Below are positions 8,186-16,953 of a stretch of 64,000 nucleotides of DNA, piece after piece. The notes under the pieces are model-generated. The model worked only from the letters and a program-made list of their open reading frames with translations, had not been told where the DNA came from and did not search any database. The stretch is from NCBI GenBank assembly GCA_031282245.1, contig JAITEB010000028.1, positions 1 to 64,000 on the forward strand. Reading direction: 5' to 3'. A program made the position numbers and the translations under genes. Origin of the DNA: Oscillospiraceae bacterium (GTDB lineage Bacteria; Bacillota; Clostridia; Oscillospirales; Ruminococcaceae). The first letter of the stretch is position 1. Every line of letters begins with the position of its first letter.

Positions 8186-8641
8186 ATGGATGACTATAAT
8201 AACTCTTTTGGAAGCGATTATGTCCCGCCGGAAGCTCCGCAGCCCCCGCCGTATTACGGCCAGGGCGCGCCCCCGCCTTCTCCCGGTTATATTACGTCTA
8301 AAAGCATAGGACTGGCGATTTTCCTGTCAATTATCACCTGCGGGATATACAGCGTTTACTGGCTGTATACAATCTGCGCCGACCTTTCAAGAGCGGTCTC
8401 CCCGTACGACGGGATCCCTGTTTGGGCGGATGTGTTGCTGTGCGTTTTTGTCCCGTTTTATTATATCTATGTCGCCTACAAATGGGCCAAGCAGATTGCG
8501 CTGATTGACGCACGGTTTAACAGGCCCGCAGAGGACCGCGTTCCTCTGTATATAATTCTTAGCGTTGTAGGTCTGGGGATTGTTGTTTACGCCCTTGCGC
8601 AAAGTGAGCTGAACAAAATTGCGGAAGGCAGAGCATACTAA
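8186..8641 (+). CDS. DUF4234 family membrane protein
   Basis: A 151-residue protein with a proline-rich cytosolic head (about 12-35, PPEAPQPPPYYG type) and two or three membrane segments: about 40-62 (IFLSIITCGIYSVYWLY), 78-98 and 117-137. The TCGIYSVYWLY signature after the first helix is typical of DUF4234 proteins, whose function is not established. AAAGGAG precedes the ATG. The 3' end overlaps the start of the DUF2752 gene, so both are probably co-translated. Confidence 0.82.
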   Translation: MDDYNNSFGSDYVPPEAPQPPPYYGQGAPPPSPGYITSKSIGLAIFLSIITCGIYSVYWLYTICADLSRAVSPYDGIPVWADVLLCVFVPFYYIYVAYKWAKQIALIDARFNRPAEDRVPLYIILSVVGLGIVVYALAQSELNKIAEGRAY

Positions 8642-9017
8642 TCCCGTAAGAGCGCGGCTGCTTAAGTATCTTTGTTTTGCGGGCCTGGCGGCCGTGGTGT
8701 TTTCCGGGCTTGCGGCGATTTATTTCCGCTTTGGCTATGGCATACCTTGCGCCTTTCGAGCGGCGACCGGGCTTCTTTGTCCCGGCTGCGGAGTGACGAG
8801 AGCGACATTCGCTTTGCTGCGGCTGGATTTCCGGGCGGCTTTTGAGTACAATGCTTTATATGCGCTGCTTTTGCCGTGGCTTGTGTTTCTTGCTGTGATT
8901 TACTCAAAAGATTATATACTTTTGGGGAAATTCAAGCGCCGCCGGTATGTGGATATTGCCTGCTATGTCTTTGCCGGGTTTTTATTGATTTTTTCGATTA
9001 TAAGAAACTTCATATAA
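8619..9017 (+). CDS. DUF2752 family membrane protein
   Basis: A 132-residue membrane protein with the diagnostic DUF2752 motif GLLCPGCGVTRA at about 47-58, following a hydrophobic N-terminal helix and preceding two more. The CPGCG pair of cysteines is strictly conserved in the family; the function is unknown. The TTG start at 8619 overlaps the preceding gene by 23 nt, which suggests translational coupling. No strong ribosome-binding site is visible, so the exact start is uncertain. Confidence 0.8.
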   Translation: MRKAEHTNPVRARLLKYLCFAGLAAVVFSGLAAIYFRFGYGIPCAFRAATGLLCPGCGVTRATFALLRLDFRAAFEYNALYALLLPWLVFLAVIYSKDYILLGKFKRRRYVDIACYVFAGFLLIFSIIRNFI

Positions 9018-9038
9018 TATTCTCCTCCTTCATCAAGA

Positions 9039-9112
9039 AGCGTTTCACCCCTTTTTATAGACGAAACGCTGTCAGTCTGTCAGATAAGTCCCTGCTATTT
9101 GATTAGCAGGGA
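9039..9112. terminator. Two hairpins between convergent genes
   Basis: First stem AGCGTTTC (9039-9046) with GAAACGCT (9063-9070). Second stem TCCCTGCTA (9089-9097) with TAGCAGGGA (9104-9112), followed by TTTATTTG. The second is a convincing rho-independent terminator for the DUF2752 operon. Confidence 0.75.
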
Positions 9113-9156
9113 TTTATTTGCGGATAAAAGGCAAAAGAAGCGGTCAAGATATGAGT

Positions 9157-10581
9157 TTAGTTAAATCCGCCGTCCCAGACAGGCATGCTCCCAAGGTATT
9201 CGCTCCGGACAGCCGGGACGTAATACGCGCCGTATTGCTCCATGTTCTTAAGCTGGGGGTTCGGCAGTTCGAGATAAAATTTATAATATGGCATAAATAA
9301 TTTTTCATGAGGGGCGGTTCTGTAGACAAGCTCGGCTTTCGCAACGGCAGCCTCGCCGGGGAAATCCTCCGGGACAGTGGTGATAAAGTTCCCGGCAAGA
9401 AGCGCCCGCTTTGCCTCGTCCGCGCTAATGATCGGGTAATCGCCCACTTTTTGGGAAACATCTGTTTTCCATCGCCGAATAAGCCACAGACTGCCCTCTT
9501 CGTTGAAATAAAACTGCACTCTGTTGAAAAAATAGCCGAGAATTTGCTGCGTCAGGCCGCCGGTTTTCTCGAAAGCGCTCCACTGAACATTGCGTTCTTC
9601 AGAGGTGTTTCTGTCGCCCCAAACGTCGGGCGCGGGATTTTCCATATCGACAAAGCCTTTATACTGCTGGAGAAAATAGTTCAGGAACATTTCGTTACCG
9701 TCCCGCTCGTTCTGATAGGCGGGCAGGCTCATGGCCACAGGTCCCGGCGGCTTAAGATATCTGACAGTGACCGTCCCGTAAGCGTCCGCGCTTATTTCGA
9801 CATCGCCGCAAACCGCCACGCCTTCATAAATCGCAGTGTTTTGGGCGATCGCCTTTTCATCGTCCCCGAGTTTCTCTATCATTTTTTGGATAAGCTCTTC
9901 GGTTGGGTTGGTGTAAGTCTTGTCAATTTTAAGTCCGAGCGCCCCGGCCGCCTGCGACGCTTTTGCAATCATTTCCTCCGGGCTTAGTCCGCTTGGAATA
10001 CCGGCGAAACCGGCCACATATTGATTTTCAAACACAGGCAGTTTATCAAGCTTTGCATCGGGCGTCCAGGGATTGCCATTGTCCAGTTCGCTTATATCAT
10101 AGACCATATAGGCTTCATAACCATAACCGCCGGAACCGAGCGCGTCCCAGGCGACATTCAGTTTCGGAAGCCCGCCGACATCTTCGCCGTAGAGGGAAGC
10201 TTCTGTTGCGTCAGCGATTTCCAGATTTGCGTCTTCTGCATAGTTGCCTGCGCCTTCGGCCGGCCTTGCTTCCTCCGCCGCAAATTCGGGATATAAGGCG
10301 TCGGTTTCGCCCGCGTTTGCATCTTTTTTTTCGCTTTGCGTCAAACCAGGGGAGCTTTTAGTGGCTTTGGGCTGTATGAAGAAAGCGAAAACCAAAAGCA
10401 GCGCGCAGACGGCCGCAAGGGTGGGAACCGCTATTTTAAAAATTTTTTGAAGCGGCATTTTATCACTCTCTTTTGTTTTTTCTGGCCGTGCGGCGGCCTC
10501 CTGCATGGCATAAAGCAAGCGGGCTTTAAAATTCCCGTCCGCTTTTATTTCATCAAATAATTTGATATAATTGTCATTCAT
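9157..10581 (-). CDS. Membrane-anchored partner (probable anti-sigma factor) of the ECF sigma factor
   Basis: A 474-residue protein with a ~45-residue cytosolic N-terminus, one transmembrane helix at about 47-69 (VPTLAAVCALLLVFAFF) and a large extracytoplasmic domain of about 400 residues. The gene follows the ECF sigma gene and overlaps it by 8 nt, the usual arrangement for a sigma/anti-sigma pair. I see no zinc-binding HxxxCxxC motif, so the anti-sigma role rests on context and topology. The extracytoplasmic domain is not recognised; it would be the sensor. Confidence 0.75.
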   Translation of the reverse strand: MNDNYIKLFDEIKADGNFKARLLYAMQEAAARPEKTKESDKMPLQKIFKIAVPTLAAVCALLLVFAFFIQPKATKSSPGLTQSEKKDANAGETDALYPEFAAEEARPAEGAGNYAEDANLEIADATEASLYGEDVGGLPKLNVAWDALGSGGYGYEAYMVYDISELDNGNPWTPDAKLDKLPVFENQYVAGFAGIPSGLSPEEMIAKASQAAGALGLKIDKTYTNPTEELIQKMIEKLGDDEKAIAQNTAIYEGVAVCGDVEISADAYGTVTVRYLKPPGPVAMSLPAYQNERDGNEMFLNYFLQQYKGFVDMENPAPDVWGDRNTSEERNVQWSAFEKTGGLTQQILGYFFNRVQFYFNEEGSLWLIRRWKTDVSQKVGDYPIISADEAKRALLAGNFITTVPEDFPGEAAVAKAELVYRTAPHEKLFMPYYKFYLELPNPQLKNMEQYGAYYVPAVRSEYLGSMPVWDGGFN

Positions 10582-11059
10582 ATTCGTAACCTCCTTCGGA
10601 TAAAATCAGCTTCAGCTTTTTCTTCGCGCGTCCCAGCCAAGAACTTACGGTATTTTCTTTTCTGCCCAGAATCTTGGCAATCTCCGGTATATTATAGCCC
10701 TCGTAAAAATAAAGATAAATCACATTGCGGTAGTTTTCGCCGAGCTTGCGCACTTCGTGCCAGATTTCCCCTTGTTCCGGCGAGACAGCCGGGTAATCCT
10801 CCGTGATAGCGTCAACCTTGCGCTGCCAGAAAGATTTTTTGTGATCTTTGCACAGGTTTATCGCGACGCGTATCAGCCATGCCTTTAAATAAACCTCGTC
10901 CTGAAAAGGCGGCTTTAGCATAAGCTTTATAAAAACTTCCTGCACAATGTCTTCGGCGTCGTCGCGGCAGCCTGTGTTTTGATAAGCTATGCGCATAAGC
11001 GTGTCCGAGTACATTTCGATTATATTTTGTATATAAGTATTCAAAGCGGTTTCGTTCAA
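10574..11059 (-). CDS. ECF-type RNA polymerase sigma factor
   Basis: A 161-residue sigma-70-family protein. Region 2 includes RIAYQNTGCRDDAEDIVQEVF (about 23-43) and region 4 includes YEGYNIPEIAKILGRKENTV followed by SSWLGRAKKKLK, with nothing between regions 2 and 4 but a short linker. This is the compact layout of extracytoplasmic-function sigma factors. It is the first gene of a two-gene operon with its probable anti-sigma factor. It is transcribed away from ileS. I could not identify its own target promoter with confidence. Confidence 0.92.
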   Translation of the reverse strand: MNETALNTYIQNIIEMYSDTLMRIAYQNTGCRDDAEDIVQEVFIKLMLKPPFQDEVYLKAWLIRVAINLCKDHKKSFWQRKVDAITEDYPAVSPEQGEIWHEVRKLGENYRNVIYLYFYEGYNIPEIAKILGRKENTVSSWLGRAKKKLKLILSEGGYEYE

Positions 11060-11139
11060 TCGGTTTCACTCCCTTCAACTATAAAACGATTGTGAGCATA
11101 AATTCAGTGCGGTTTTTTGCGTAAAAATTTTTCTGTCAG

Positions 11140-11168
11140 TTGACAAAATTCTCAGGATAATATAAAAT
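11140..11168 (+). promoter_or_regulatory. Promoter of the T-box/ileS transcript
   Basis: TTGACA (11140-11145), 17 nt, TAAAAT (11163-11168). The -35 sits in the inverted repeat TGTCA-GT-TGACA (11134-11145), within the divergent region shared with the ECF sigma gene. Confidence 0.75.
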
Positions 11169-11174
11169 AAAATT

Positions 11175-11445
11175 TAATATCAAAAAGGCTGTGAACGGAA
11201 AGAGTAGGCTGTCTTAGCGGATTGCAGAGAGCAGGGGGTTTTGGTGGGATCCTGTGAAGCGGGCGGCTGAAAATCATCCGGGAGCCGGAAAGCCGAAAAA
11301 TTTCAGTAGGTTTTCACGCTGTCCCGCGTTAACGGGATGAGGCATCGCCCATAATAAGGCTGTGCCGACAAGCGCGAACATGGTGGTTTGCGAAGTGTTT
11401 TTTTACGGCTTCGCCCTTTTCGGGCGCAGGCTTTTTCTTTTTTAC
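11175..11445 (+). promoter_or_regulatory. T-box leader (Ile specifier) with terminator
   Basis: The leader shows the T-box order of elements: GAACGGAAAGAGTAGGC near the start, an AGAGAGCAGGGGG stem I segment, a specifier loop GAAAATCATCC with codon ATC (11273-11275) for isoleucine, the T-box core around TGGTGG (11381-11386), and a terminator stem in CTTCGCCC/GGGCGCAG followed by CTTTTTCTTTTTT. Uncharged tRNA-Ile would pair with both the specifier and the core and stabilise the antiterminator. The ATC specifier agrees with the ileS gene just downstream. Confidence 0.88.
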
Positions 11446-11490
11446 TGATTTACTGAAAATCTGGCCACTTTTATATGAAATGAGGAATAT

Positions 11491-14400
11491 ATGATGTACA
11501 ACAAAGCGGATTTTAAAAACGGTTTTGTTCAGCTTGAAAAAGAAATTCTCTCTTTCTGGACGCAAAACGGCATAATTAAAAAAAGCTTCGCCGCAAATCC
11601 GGACGGCGAATATTTCGCCTTCTACGACGGACCCCCAACCGCCAACGGCAAACCGCATACCGGCCATGTCGAGACAAGGGCCATCAAAGACATCATCCCG
11701 CGCTATAAAGTTATGAAGGGATATAAAGTGCTCCGCAAAGCGGGCTGGGACACCCACGGCCTTCCCGTCGAGCTTGAGGTCGAAAAAGCTTTGGGAATCA
11801 CTGGCAAAGCCCAGATAGAAAACTACGGCGTTGAAAAATTTATCAAAAAATGCAAAGACAGCGTTTTCAAGTATGTCGGCATGTGGCGCGAAATGAGCGA
11901 GAAAATCGGCTTTTGGCTGGATATGGACGACCCGTATGTGACATATCATAACAGTTATATAGAATCCGTCTGGTGGTCTCTCAAGCAGATGTGGGACAAA
12001 GGCTATGTATATAAAGGCCACAAAATTATGCCCTACTGCCCGCGCTGCGGCACGTCGCTTTCTTCGCACGAAGTCGCGCAGGGCTACAAAGAGATCAGCG
12101 ACAAGACGCTTGTGGCGAAATTCAAAGCCGTCGGCCAGCGCAATCTTTATATACTTGCCTGGACGACCACCCCCTGGACGCTTCCCTCTAATATTGCCCT
12201 GGCGGTGAACAGAAAATACGACTATGTGGAAGTCGCGCAGGACGACGAGCGGTATATTCTTGCGAAAGGCTGTCTTTCGGTTTTGAAGGGGGACTATGAG
12301 ATATTGCGGGAATTCCCCGGCGAAGCCCTGCTTGGCGCAAAATACGAGCAGCTTCTGCCTTTTGTCCGGCCCGAAGGCAGGGCGTTTGAGGTTATTCACG
12401 GCGATTTTGTTACGCTTGGCGAAGGCACGGGCGTCGTCCACATCGCGCCTTCCTACGGCGAAGACGACAATATAGTCTGTAAGCAAAACGGCATGGCCAA
12501 TCTGCACCTCGTCAGCGCGGAGGGCAAGTTTGTCTCCGAAGTCGCGCCCTATGCGGGAATACCCGTCCGGAACGCCAACAGGCTTATTATAGCCGACATG
12601 AAGCGAGATGGCAAGGTTTACCGCTCGGACAGCCATGTGCATTCATACCCGCACTGCTGGCGCTGCGACACGCCGCTGCTTTACTATCCTAAAGACAGCT
12701 GGTTTATCAGCTCGACAAAATACCGCGACTTGATGGTTAAAAATAATCGGAAAATTAACTGGTATCCTGATAATATAAAAGACGGCCGCTTTGGGAAATT
12801 TCTGGAGGGCGTTATCGACTGGGCAATTTCCCGCGAGCGCTACTGGGGCACGCCCCTGCCCATCTGGGAATGTTCCTGCGGTTACCGGGATATGATTGGC
12901 AGCGTCGCCCAGCTTAGAGAAATGGGGGGCGAATTCCCGGAGGATTTGGAACTGCACAAACCCTATATCGACGCTGTTTCGCCGGACTGCCCGGAATGCG
13001 GCGGAAAAGGCTCCATGAAGCGCGTTTCAGAAGTAATCGACTGCTGGTATGACTCCGGCTCCATGCCTTTTGCGCAGTTTCATTATCCGTTTGAGAATCA
13101 GGATCTGTTTGAGAAAAATTTTCCTGCAGGGTTTATTTCAGAAGCTATTGACCAGACCCGCGGCTGGTTTTATTCGCTGCACAATATCTCGAACGCCGTT
13201 TTTGAGCGAAACTGCTTTGAGAACTGTATAGTGATGGGGCATGTTCAGGACATCTACGGAAAGAAAATGAGCAAGCATCTTGGCAATATAATCGAACCGA
13301 ATGAGCTTTTGGACAGCGTCGGCGCGGACGCTACGCGCTGGTTCTTTTATATTTCAAGCGCGCTCTGGGCGCCGAAGCGCCTTTCCGCCGCCGACGTGAG
13401 CGAATATCAGCGCAAATTCCTGCTGACGCTCTCGAACGTTTATTCTTTTTATGTGCTCTATGCCGACCTGGACAGCTTTGACGCGCTTAAATATAAAGAC
13501 TTTGTTTCCGAAAACGTTATGGACAGGTGGATTATCTCGAAATTAAACACGGTCATTGCCGAAGTTGACGCGCACTTGGACGGCTACCGGATAACGCAGG
13601 CCGCGAACGCCCTGCAGGATTTTGTGGACGACTTGTCTAACTGGTACGTCCGCCGCAACCGCGCCCGGTTCTGGCAGCCGGAGCTGAACGCCGACAAAAT
13701 CGGCGCGTTTACTACTCTTTACAGGGCGCTTGTCGCAATAAGCAAGATTTCCGCGCCTTTTGTGCCCTTTATCAGCGAGGCAATCTACAGAAGCCTTGTG
13801 ATCAGTCTTGACCCCTCGGCCGAAGAAAGCGTTCATCTCTGCCGCTGGCCGGAAAGCGACCCTTCGCTGCTTGACAAAAAACTTGAGGAAGAAATGGCTT
13901 TGGCATATGCTATTGTCAAACTCGGCAGAAGCGCCCGCAGTCAGGCAAATATCAAGAATCGCCAGCCGCTTTCGGGAATGCTTGTCTCCGCAGCTTCCCT
14001 GCCGGATTATTATTCTGATATTATCAAAGACGAGCTGAATATAAAAACCCTCACTTTCGGGGCTGACCTGGCCGAATACGTCAATTTTGACGTAAAGCCG
14101 AACCTGCCCGTTCTTGGCAAGGCTTACGGCAGATATATCCCGGCCATACGGAAAGAGCTTGCCGCGCATAAACAGATGGAGCTTGCCCAGAAAATAAATT
14201 CCGGCGGCGAGCTTGTCATAAAGCAGGGCGGCGCTGAAATAATTCTGAATAAAGATAACCTGCTGGTACAAATGAACGGCCTTTCCGGCTATGCTTTCGC
14301 CGCCGAAGGCGCAAATGGAGTCGTGCTTGACGCTACCGTGACGCAGGAACTGAAAAACGAGGGCTATATCAGAGAAATTCTCTCGAAAATCCAGAACATG

Positions 14401-14604
14401 CGCAAAGACAGCGGCTTTGAAGTTTCTGACAATATTAAAATATATTTTGCCGGGAACAGCAGGCTTGAAGAACTGATAAAATCCCGGGAAGAATATATTT
14501 CCGGAGAAACTCTTGCGCTTGGGATTATTTTTGACGTTCAGCGCGATTACAGCAAAGCAAAAATCAACGACGAAAGTCTTGACATAGCTCTGGAAAGGCT
14601 CTAG
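11491..14604 (+). CDS. ileS: Isoleucyl-tRNA synthetase, type 2 (eukaryote-like)
   Basis: Charges tRNA-Ile. The 1037-residue enzyme has the HIGH-type motif HTGH at 56-59, [15 protein letters not shown] just after, the editing-domain region beginning about 180, the adenylate-site signature KMSKH at 592-596 and an anticodon-binding C-terminal domain. Features such as [20 protein letters not shown], and the variant HxGH/KMSKH motifs, are those of type-2 IleRS, the class that is naturally poorly inhibited by mupirocin. Either of two adjacent ATGs can serve as start after GAGG. The gene is controlled by an Ile T-box and ends in a strong terminator. Confidence 0.96.
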   Translation: MMYNKADFKNGFVQLEKEILSFWTQNGIIKKSFAANPDGEYFAFYDGPPTANGKPHTGHVETRAIKDIIPRYKVMKGYKVLRKAGWDTHGLPVELEVEKALGITGKAQIENYGVEKFIKKCKDSVFKYVGMWREMSEKIGFWLDMDDPYVTYHNSYIESVWWSLKQMWDKGYVYKGHKIMPYCPRCGTSLSSHEVAQGYKEISDKTLVAKFKAVGQRNLYILAWTTTPWTLPSNIALAVNRKYDYVEVAQDDERYILAKGCLSVLKGDYEILREFPGEALLGAKYEQLLPFVRPEGRAFEVIHGDFVTLGEGTGVVHIAPSYGEDDNIVCKQNGMANLHLVSAEGKFVSEVAPYAGIPVRNANRLIIADMKRDGKVYRSDSHVHSYPHCWRCDTPLLYYPKDSWFISSTKYRDLMVKNNRKINWYPDNIKDGRFGKFLEGVIDWAISRERYWGTPLPIWECSCGYRDMIGSVAQLREMGGEFPEDLELHKPYIDAVSPDCPECGGKGSMKRVSEVIDCWYDSGSMPFAQFHYPFENQDLFEKNFPAGFISEAIDQTRGWFYSLHNISNAVFERNCFENCIVMGHVQDIYGKKMSKHLGNIIEPNELLDSVGADATRWFFYISSALWAPKRLSAADVSEYQRKFLLTLSNVYSFYVLYADLDSFDALKYKDFVSENVMDRWIISKLNTVIAEVDAHLDGYRITQAANALQDFVDDLSNWYVRRNRARFWQPELNADKIGAFTTLYRALVAISKISAPFVPFISEAIYRSLVISLDPSAEESVHLCRWPESDPSLLDKKLEEEMALAYAIVKLGRSARSQANIKNRQPLSGMLVSAASLPDYYSDIIKDELNIKTLTFGADLAEYVNFDVKPNLPVLGKAYGRYIPAIRKELAAHKQMELAQKINSGGELVIKQGGAEIILNKDNLLVQMNGLSGYAFAAEGANGVVLDATVTQELKNEGYIREILSKIQNMRKDSGFEVSDNIKIYFAGNSRLEELIKSREEYISGETLALGIIFDVQRDYSKAKINDESLDIALERL

Positions 14605-14623
14605 ATCTCTACGGGAGCTAAAT

Positions 14624-14654
14624 AAAAATCCCCCGGTAAAACCGGGGGATTTTT
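14624..14654 (+). terminator. Terminator of ileS
   Basis: AAAAATCCCCCGGT (14624-14637) and ACCGGGGGATTTTT (14641-14654) form a perfect 14-bp stem with an AAA loop and a run of Us. It can also work in the reverse direction. Confidence 0.95.
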
Positions 14655-14656
14655 AT

Positions 14657-14809
14657 ATGCGGGCGAAGGCCTGTGTTGGCGGGGTCAAAGAAATGCGCAC
14701 CGAGCGGCGTCAGCCACGTCTCGCCCTCGGTGCGGTTCAGACGCACCGTGCCGTAACAAATATCGTCTTTCAGGCGCTGCGCCAGAGCCTGTTTTTCCCC
14801 TTTCGGAAA
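14657..14809 (-). pseudogene. Possible coding remnant beyond the YcxB-like gene
   Basis: On the minus strand, a frame different from the YcxB-like gene is open from 14809 and reads protein-like sequence (LAQRLKDDICYGTVRLNRTE, then TWLTPLGAHFFDP). It has no start codon of its own and eventually runs through the ileS terminator. It overlaps the last ~13 codons of the YcxB-like gene. Inference: either a frameshifted C-terminus of that gene or the debris of another one. I do not recognise the family. Confidence 0.25.
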
Positions 14810-15342
14810 TCATGCAGCTTTTCCGCCGGTATCATATCGGCGAATAACGACCAAAGAGCGTACACTCCCTCTTCAATCTGCGCGTCCGGCAGGAGGAACG
14901 CCTTGTTGTTCGTCACATACAGATAGACGCACCCGTCGACGCGATATATCCCATATAGTCTGTTCCATTCGTATTGGGCGAATTCGCCGCCGGGATTTGT
15001 CACCCGGATGCCATCGGGGTCTCCCGAAAACTGCAGCGAATACGCGAGGCGGGGCTTTTCAAGCCGGTGGACTTTTATCTGAGACTTAACATAATTGGAA
15101 AAAGACCGCAGGTAGACAGCCGGAAGCCCTAAGCCGATTAAAAGCAGGACGCAGCCAAGCACAATCCCCTGTGCCCCCGAGCCGCGCGCAATGAAGCACA
15201 CGCACGCAAACGCCGACATTACAAAAGCAAAAACAGCGGGCAAAAACCAGCGGCGCTGGAGGTAAAAGCTGTTAAAGCCGGAGAATTTGCGGAAAATTTT
15301 ACTGTCGATCATAACGTTGACCGTTATCAATCTGTTTTCCAT
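14770..15342 (-). CDS. YcxB-like membrane protein
   Basis: A 190-residue protein with two transmembrane helices (about 32-50 and 58-78) and a C-terminal domain in which YEWNRLYGIYRVDGCVYLYV and AFLLPDAQIEEG resemble YcxB-type C-terminal domains found in many Bacillota. I choose the ATG at 15342 because AGAAGGG lies 7 nt upstream; an in-frame TTG 21 nt earlier has no ribosome-binding site. Function unknown. A possible frameshift near its 3' end is noted separately. Confidence 0.7.
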   Translation of the reverse strand: MENRLITVNVMIDSKIFRKFSGFNSFYLQRRWFLPAVFAFVMSAFACVCFIARGSGAQGIVLGCVLLLIGLGLPAVYLRSFSNYVKSQIKVHRLEKPRLAYSLQFSGDPDGIRVTNPGGEFAQYEWNRLYGIYRVDGCVYLYVTNNKAFLLPDAQIEEGVYALWSLFADMIPAEKLHDFRKGKNRLWRSA

Positions 15343-15509
15343 TTGAATGCCCTTCTCACACAATAATAGTATTTGTTATATTCCGCCTGTCCCAAAAAGA
15401 AGATGAGTATAAGGCCAATAGGGGACATGCATTATTTTAAATTTAGTATAACATAACACATTTATGATTTGATTGCAAGCTAAATTTCCCCAGCAATTTA
15501 CATGGCAAT

Positions 15510-15537
15510 TGATTCTGATAGACTCTGATCAGAATCA
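15510..15537. promoter_or_regulatory. Long inverted repeat upstream of the uronate operon
   Basis: TGATTCTGAT (15510-15519) and ATCAGAATCA (15528-15537) are a perfect 10-bp inverted repeat with an 8-nt spacer. It is about 130 nt upstream of the dctP promoter, in a region otherwise without genes. It may be a regulator-binding site for the uronate operon, but the distance leaves this open. Nothing else definite is seen in 15363-15640. Confidence 0.45.
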
Positions 15538-15642
15538 TGTATACGGCCTCTGTTTTGACTGATTCGCAAATTTAATATATTGTCGTCGTAAAAATTTAGT
15601 CAATATCAACAAATAATATGTATAAATTTTTGCTGATTTACT

Positions 15643-15674
15643 AGTTGACCAACTTGGAAAGTTTATGTTATATT
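15643..15674 (+). promoter_or_regulatory. Promoter with overlapping palindromic operator of the dctPQM-uxu operon
   Basis: AGTTG-AC-CAACT (15643-15654) is a perfect palindrome that covers the -35 element TTGACC (15645-15650). An extended -10, TGt-TATATT (15666-15674), follows with 18 nt spacing. Repression by the GntR/FCD regulator encoded in the same operon is a natural reading, because GntR-family operators are short palindromes of this size; this is an inference. Confidence 0.6.
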
Positions 15675-15739
15675 TAATGCATGTATTATAAATCAAAGCT
15701 ATTTTAAAATTTATTGTAAACGAAGGAGTATTGAAAAAA

Positions 15740-16825
15740 ATGAAAAAACTAGCGTCCGTATTGTTGGTTCTGGTAATGTTGTTCAGCCTGGCGTCCTGCG
15801 GTGGCTCGGGCGGCTCAAGCAGCGCGGAAGTGGTGTCTGACGCTCCGCCGGAAGTCTCTTCCGCTCCCGAGGAAACGCCTCCCGCAGCTGAAGAACCGCC
15901 CGAAGACCCGAAGGTTACATTGACCTATGCGGAAGTAAACCCTGAAGCCTCGCTGATGGGAATGACTGCCAAAGCGTTTAAAGACAAAGTGGAAGAACTT
16001 ACTGGCGGCTCTGTTACCGTTAATGTGCAGTACGGCGGCGTGCTTGGCGCCGAGGGCGACGTTCTGGATACCATGATTGGCGGCGGCGATACGGTGGATC
16101 TTGCCCGCATTTCCGCTTTCAGCCTGACCAGCTATGGCACCAAGCGCTCCTCACTGCTGAGCGTGCCTTTCACCTTTGCAGACCGCGAGCATTTCTGGAA
16201 ATTTGCCAAAAGCGACCTTGCCCCTCAGTTCCTGATTGAGCCCCACGACATAGGCTTGGGCGTTCGCGGCCTGTTCTACGCCGAAGAAGGTTTCCGTCAT
16301 TTCTTCTTCAGGAGCGAGATCAGCGGTATCGCCGATTTGGCCGGAAAGAAGATCCGCGTTTCCACCGACCCCATCATGACCGGTATGGTCGAGGGTTTAA
16401 AGGCCTCCCCGACTGTCGTATCGTTTAACGAGCTTTACACCAGCCTGTCCTCCGGTGTTGTTGACGGCGCCGAGCAGCCTATCGCCAACTACCAAAGCAA
16501 TTCATTCAACGAAGTCGCTCCTTACATGATTTTGGACGCCCATACCCTTGGCGCGGCTCAAGTCATCATGACCGACTCCGCGTGGGATAGGCTTTCCGCC
16601 GCGCAGCAGGACGCTATTGTTGAAGCCGGAAAATATGCCAGCGATTTCAACGCCGGCAAGTCCGCCGAAATTGAGAATATCTGCATTGAAGAACTTAAAG
16701 CCGCCGGAGCCATCTTTGTTGAAGTCCCCGACAAGCAGGAATGGAAGGACGCTTGCGCCGATGTTATAGCTCAGTCCATTGCGGGCCAGGAAGATGATTA
16801 TAATACTATACTGGGCCTGGCATAA
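15740..16825 (+). CDS. dctP: TRAP transporter solute-binding lipoprotein (DctP family)
   Basis: Extracellular binding protein that delivers an organic acid to the membrane subunits. The signal peptide ends in lipobox LASC (Cys20), followed by a Ser/Pro/Glu-rich linker to about residue 57. The DctP fold shows in GLGVRGLFYAEEGFRHFF and in DLAGKKIRVSTDPI, with the conserved Arg expected to bind the substrate carboxylate, and in GVVDGAEQPI. I choose the ATG at 15740; an in-frame TTG at 15731 lies too near AAGGAG. With uxuA, uxuB and uxaC downstream, a hexuronate such as glucuronate or galacturonate is the likely substrate. Confidence 0.93.
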   Translation: MKKLASVLLVLVMLFSLASCGGSGGSSSAEVVSDAPPEVSSAPEETPPAAEEPPEDPKVTLTYAEVNPEASLMGMTAKAFKDKVEELTGGSVTVNVQYGGVLGAEGDVLDTMIGGGDTVDLARISAFSLTSYGTKRSSLLSVPFTFADREHFWKFAKSDLAPQFLIEPHDIGLGVRGLFYAEEGFRHFFFRSEISGIADLAGKKIRVSTDPIMTGMVEGLKASPTVVSFNELYTSLSSGVVDGAEQPIANYQSNSFNEVAPYMILDAHTLGAAQVIMTDSAWDRLSAAQQDAIVEAGKYASDFNAGKSAEIENICIEELKAAGAIFVEVPDKQEWKDACADVIAQSIAGQEDDYNTILGLA

Positions 16826-16866
16826 TCACCGCGGCTTTCACTTGCGCACATAAGTTCACTTAAACG

Positions 16867-16899
16867 CAGCGCAGGCAGTACATTGTGCTGTCTGCGCTG
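16867..16899 (+). other. Stem-loop between dctP and dctQ
   Basis: CAGCGCAGGCAG (16867-16878) pairs with CTGTCTGCGCTG (16888-16899) over 12 bp with one G-T pair. There is no U-tract. Such loops after binding-protein genes usually protect the upstream mRNA, so the binding protein is made in excess over the permease. Confidence 0.6.
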
Positions 16900-16953
16900 T
16901 TATGTTCAGCGACCGCTGCAAGACTACAGGCAATCGCCGAAGGAGGATTCTTT

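Noticed and set aside
11329-12642. A 437-codon minus-strand open frame opposite ileS
   Set aside because: Antisense of ileS and its leader; it arises from GC-biased third positions and resembles no protein.
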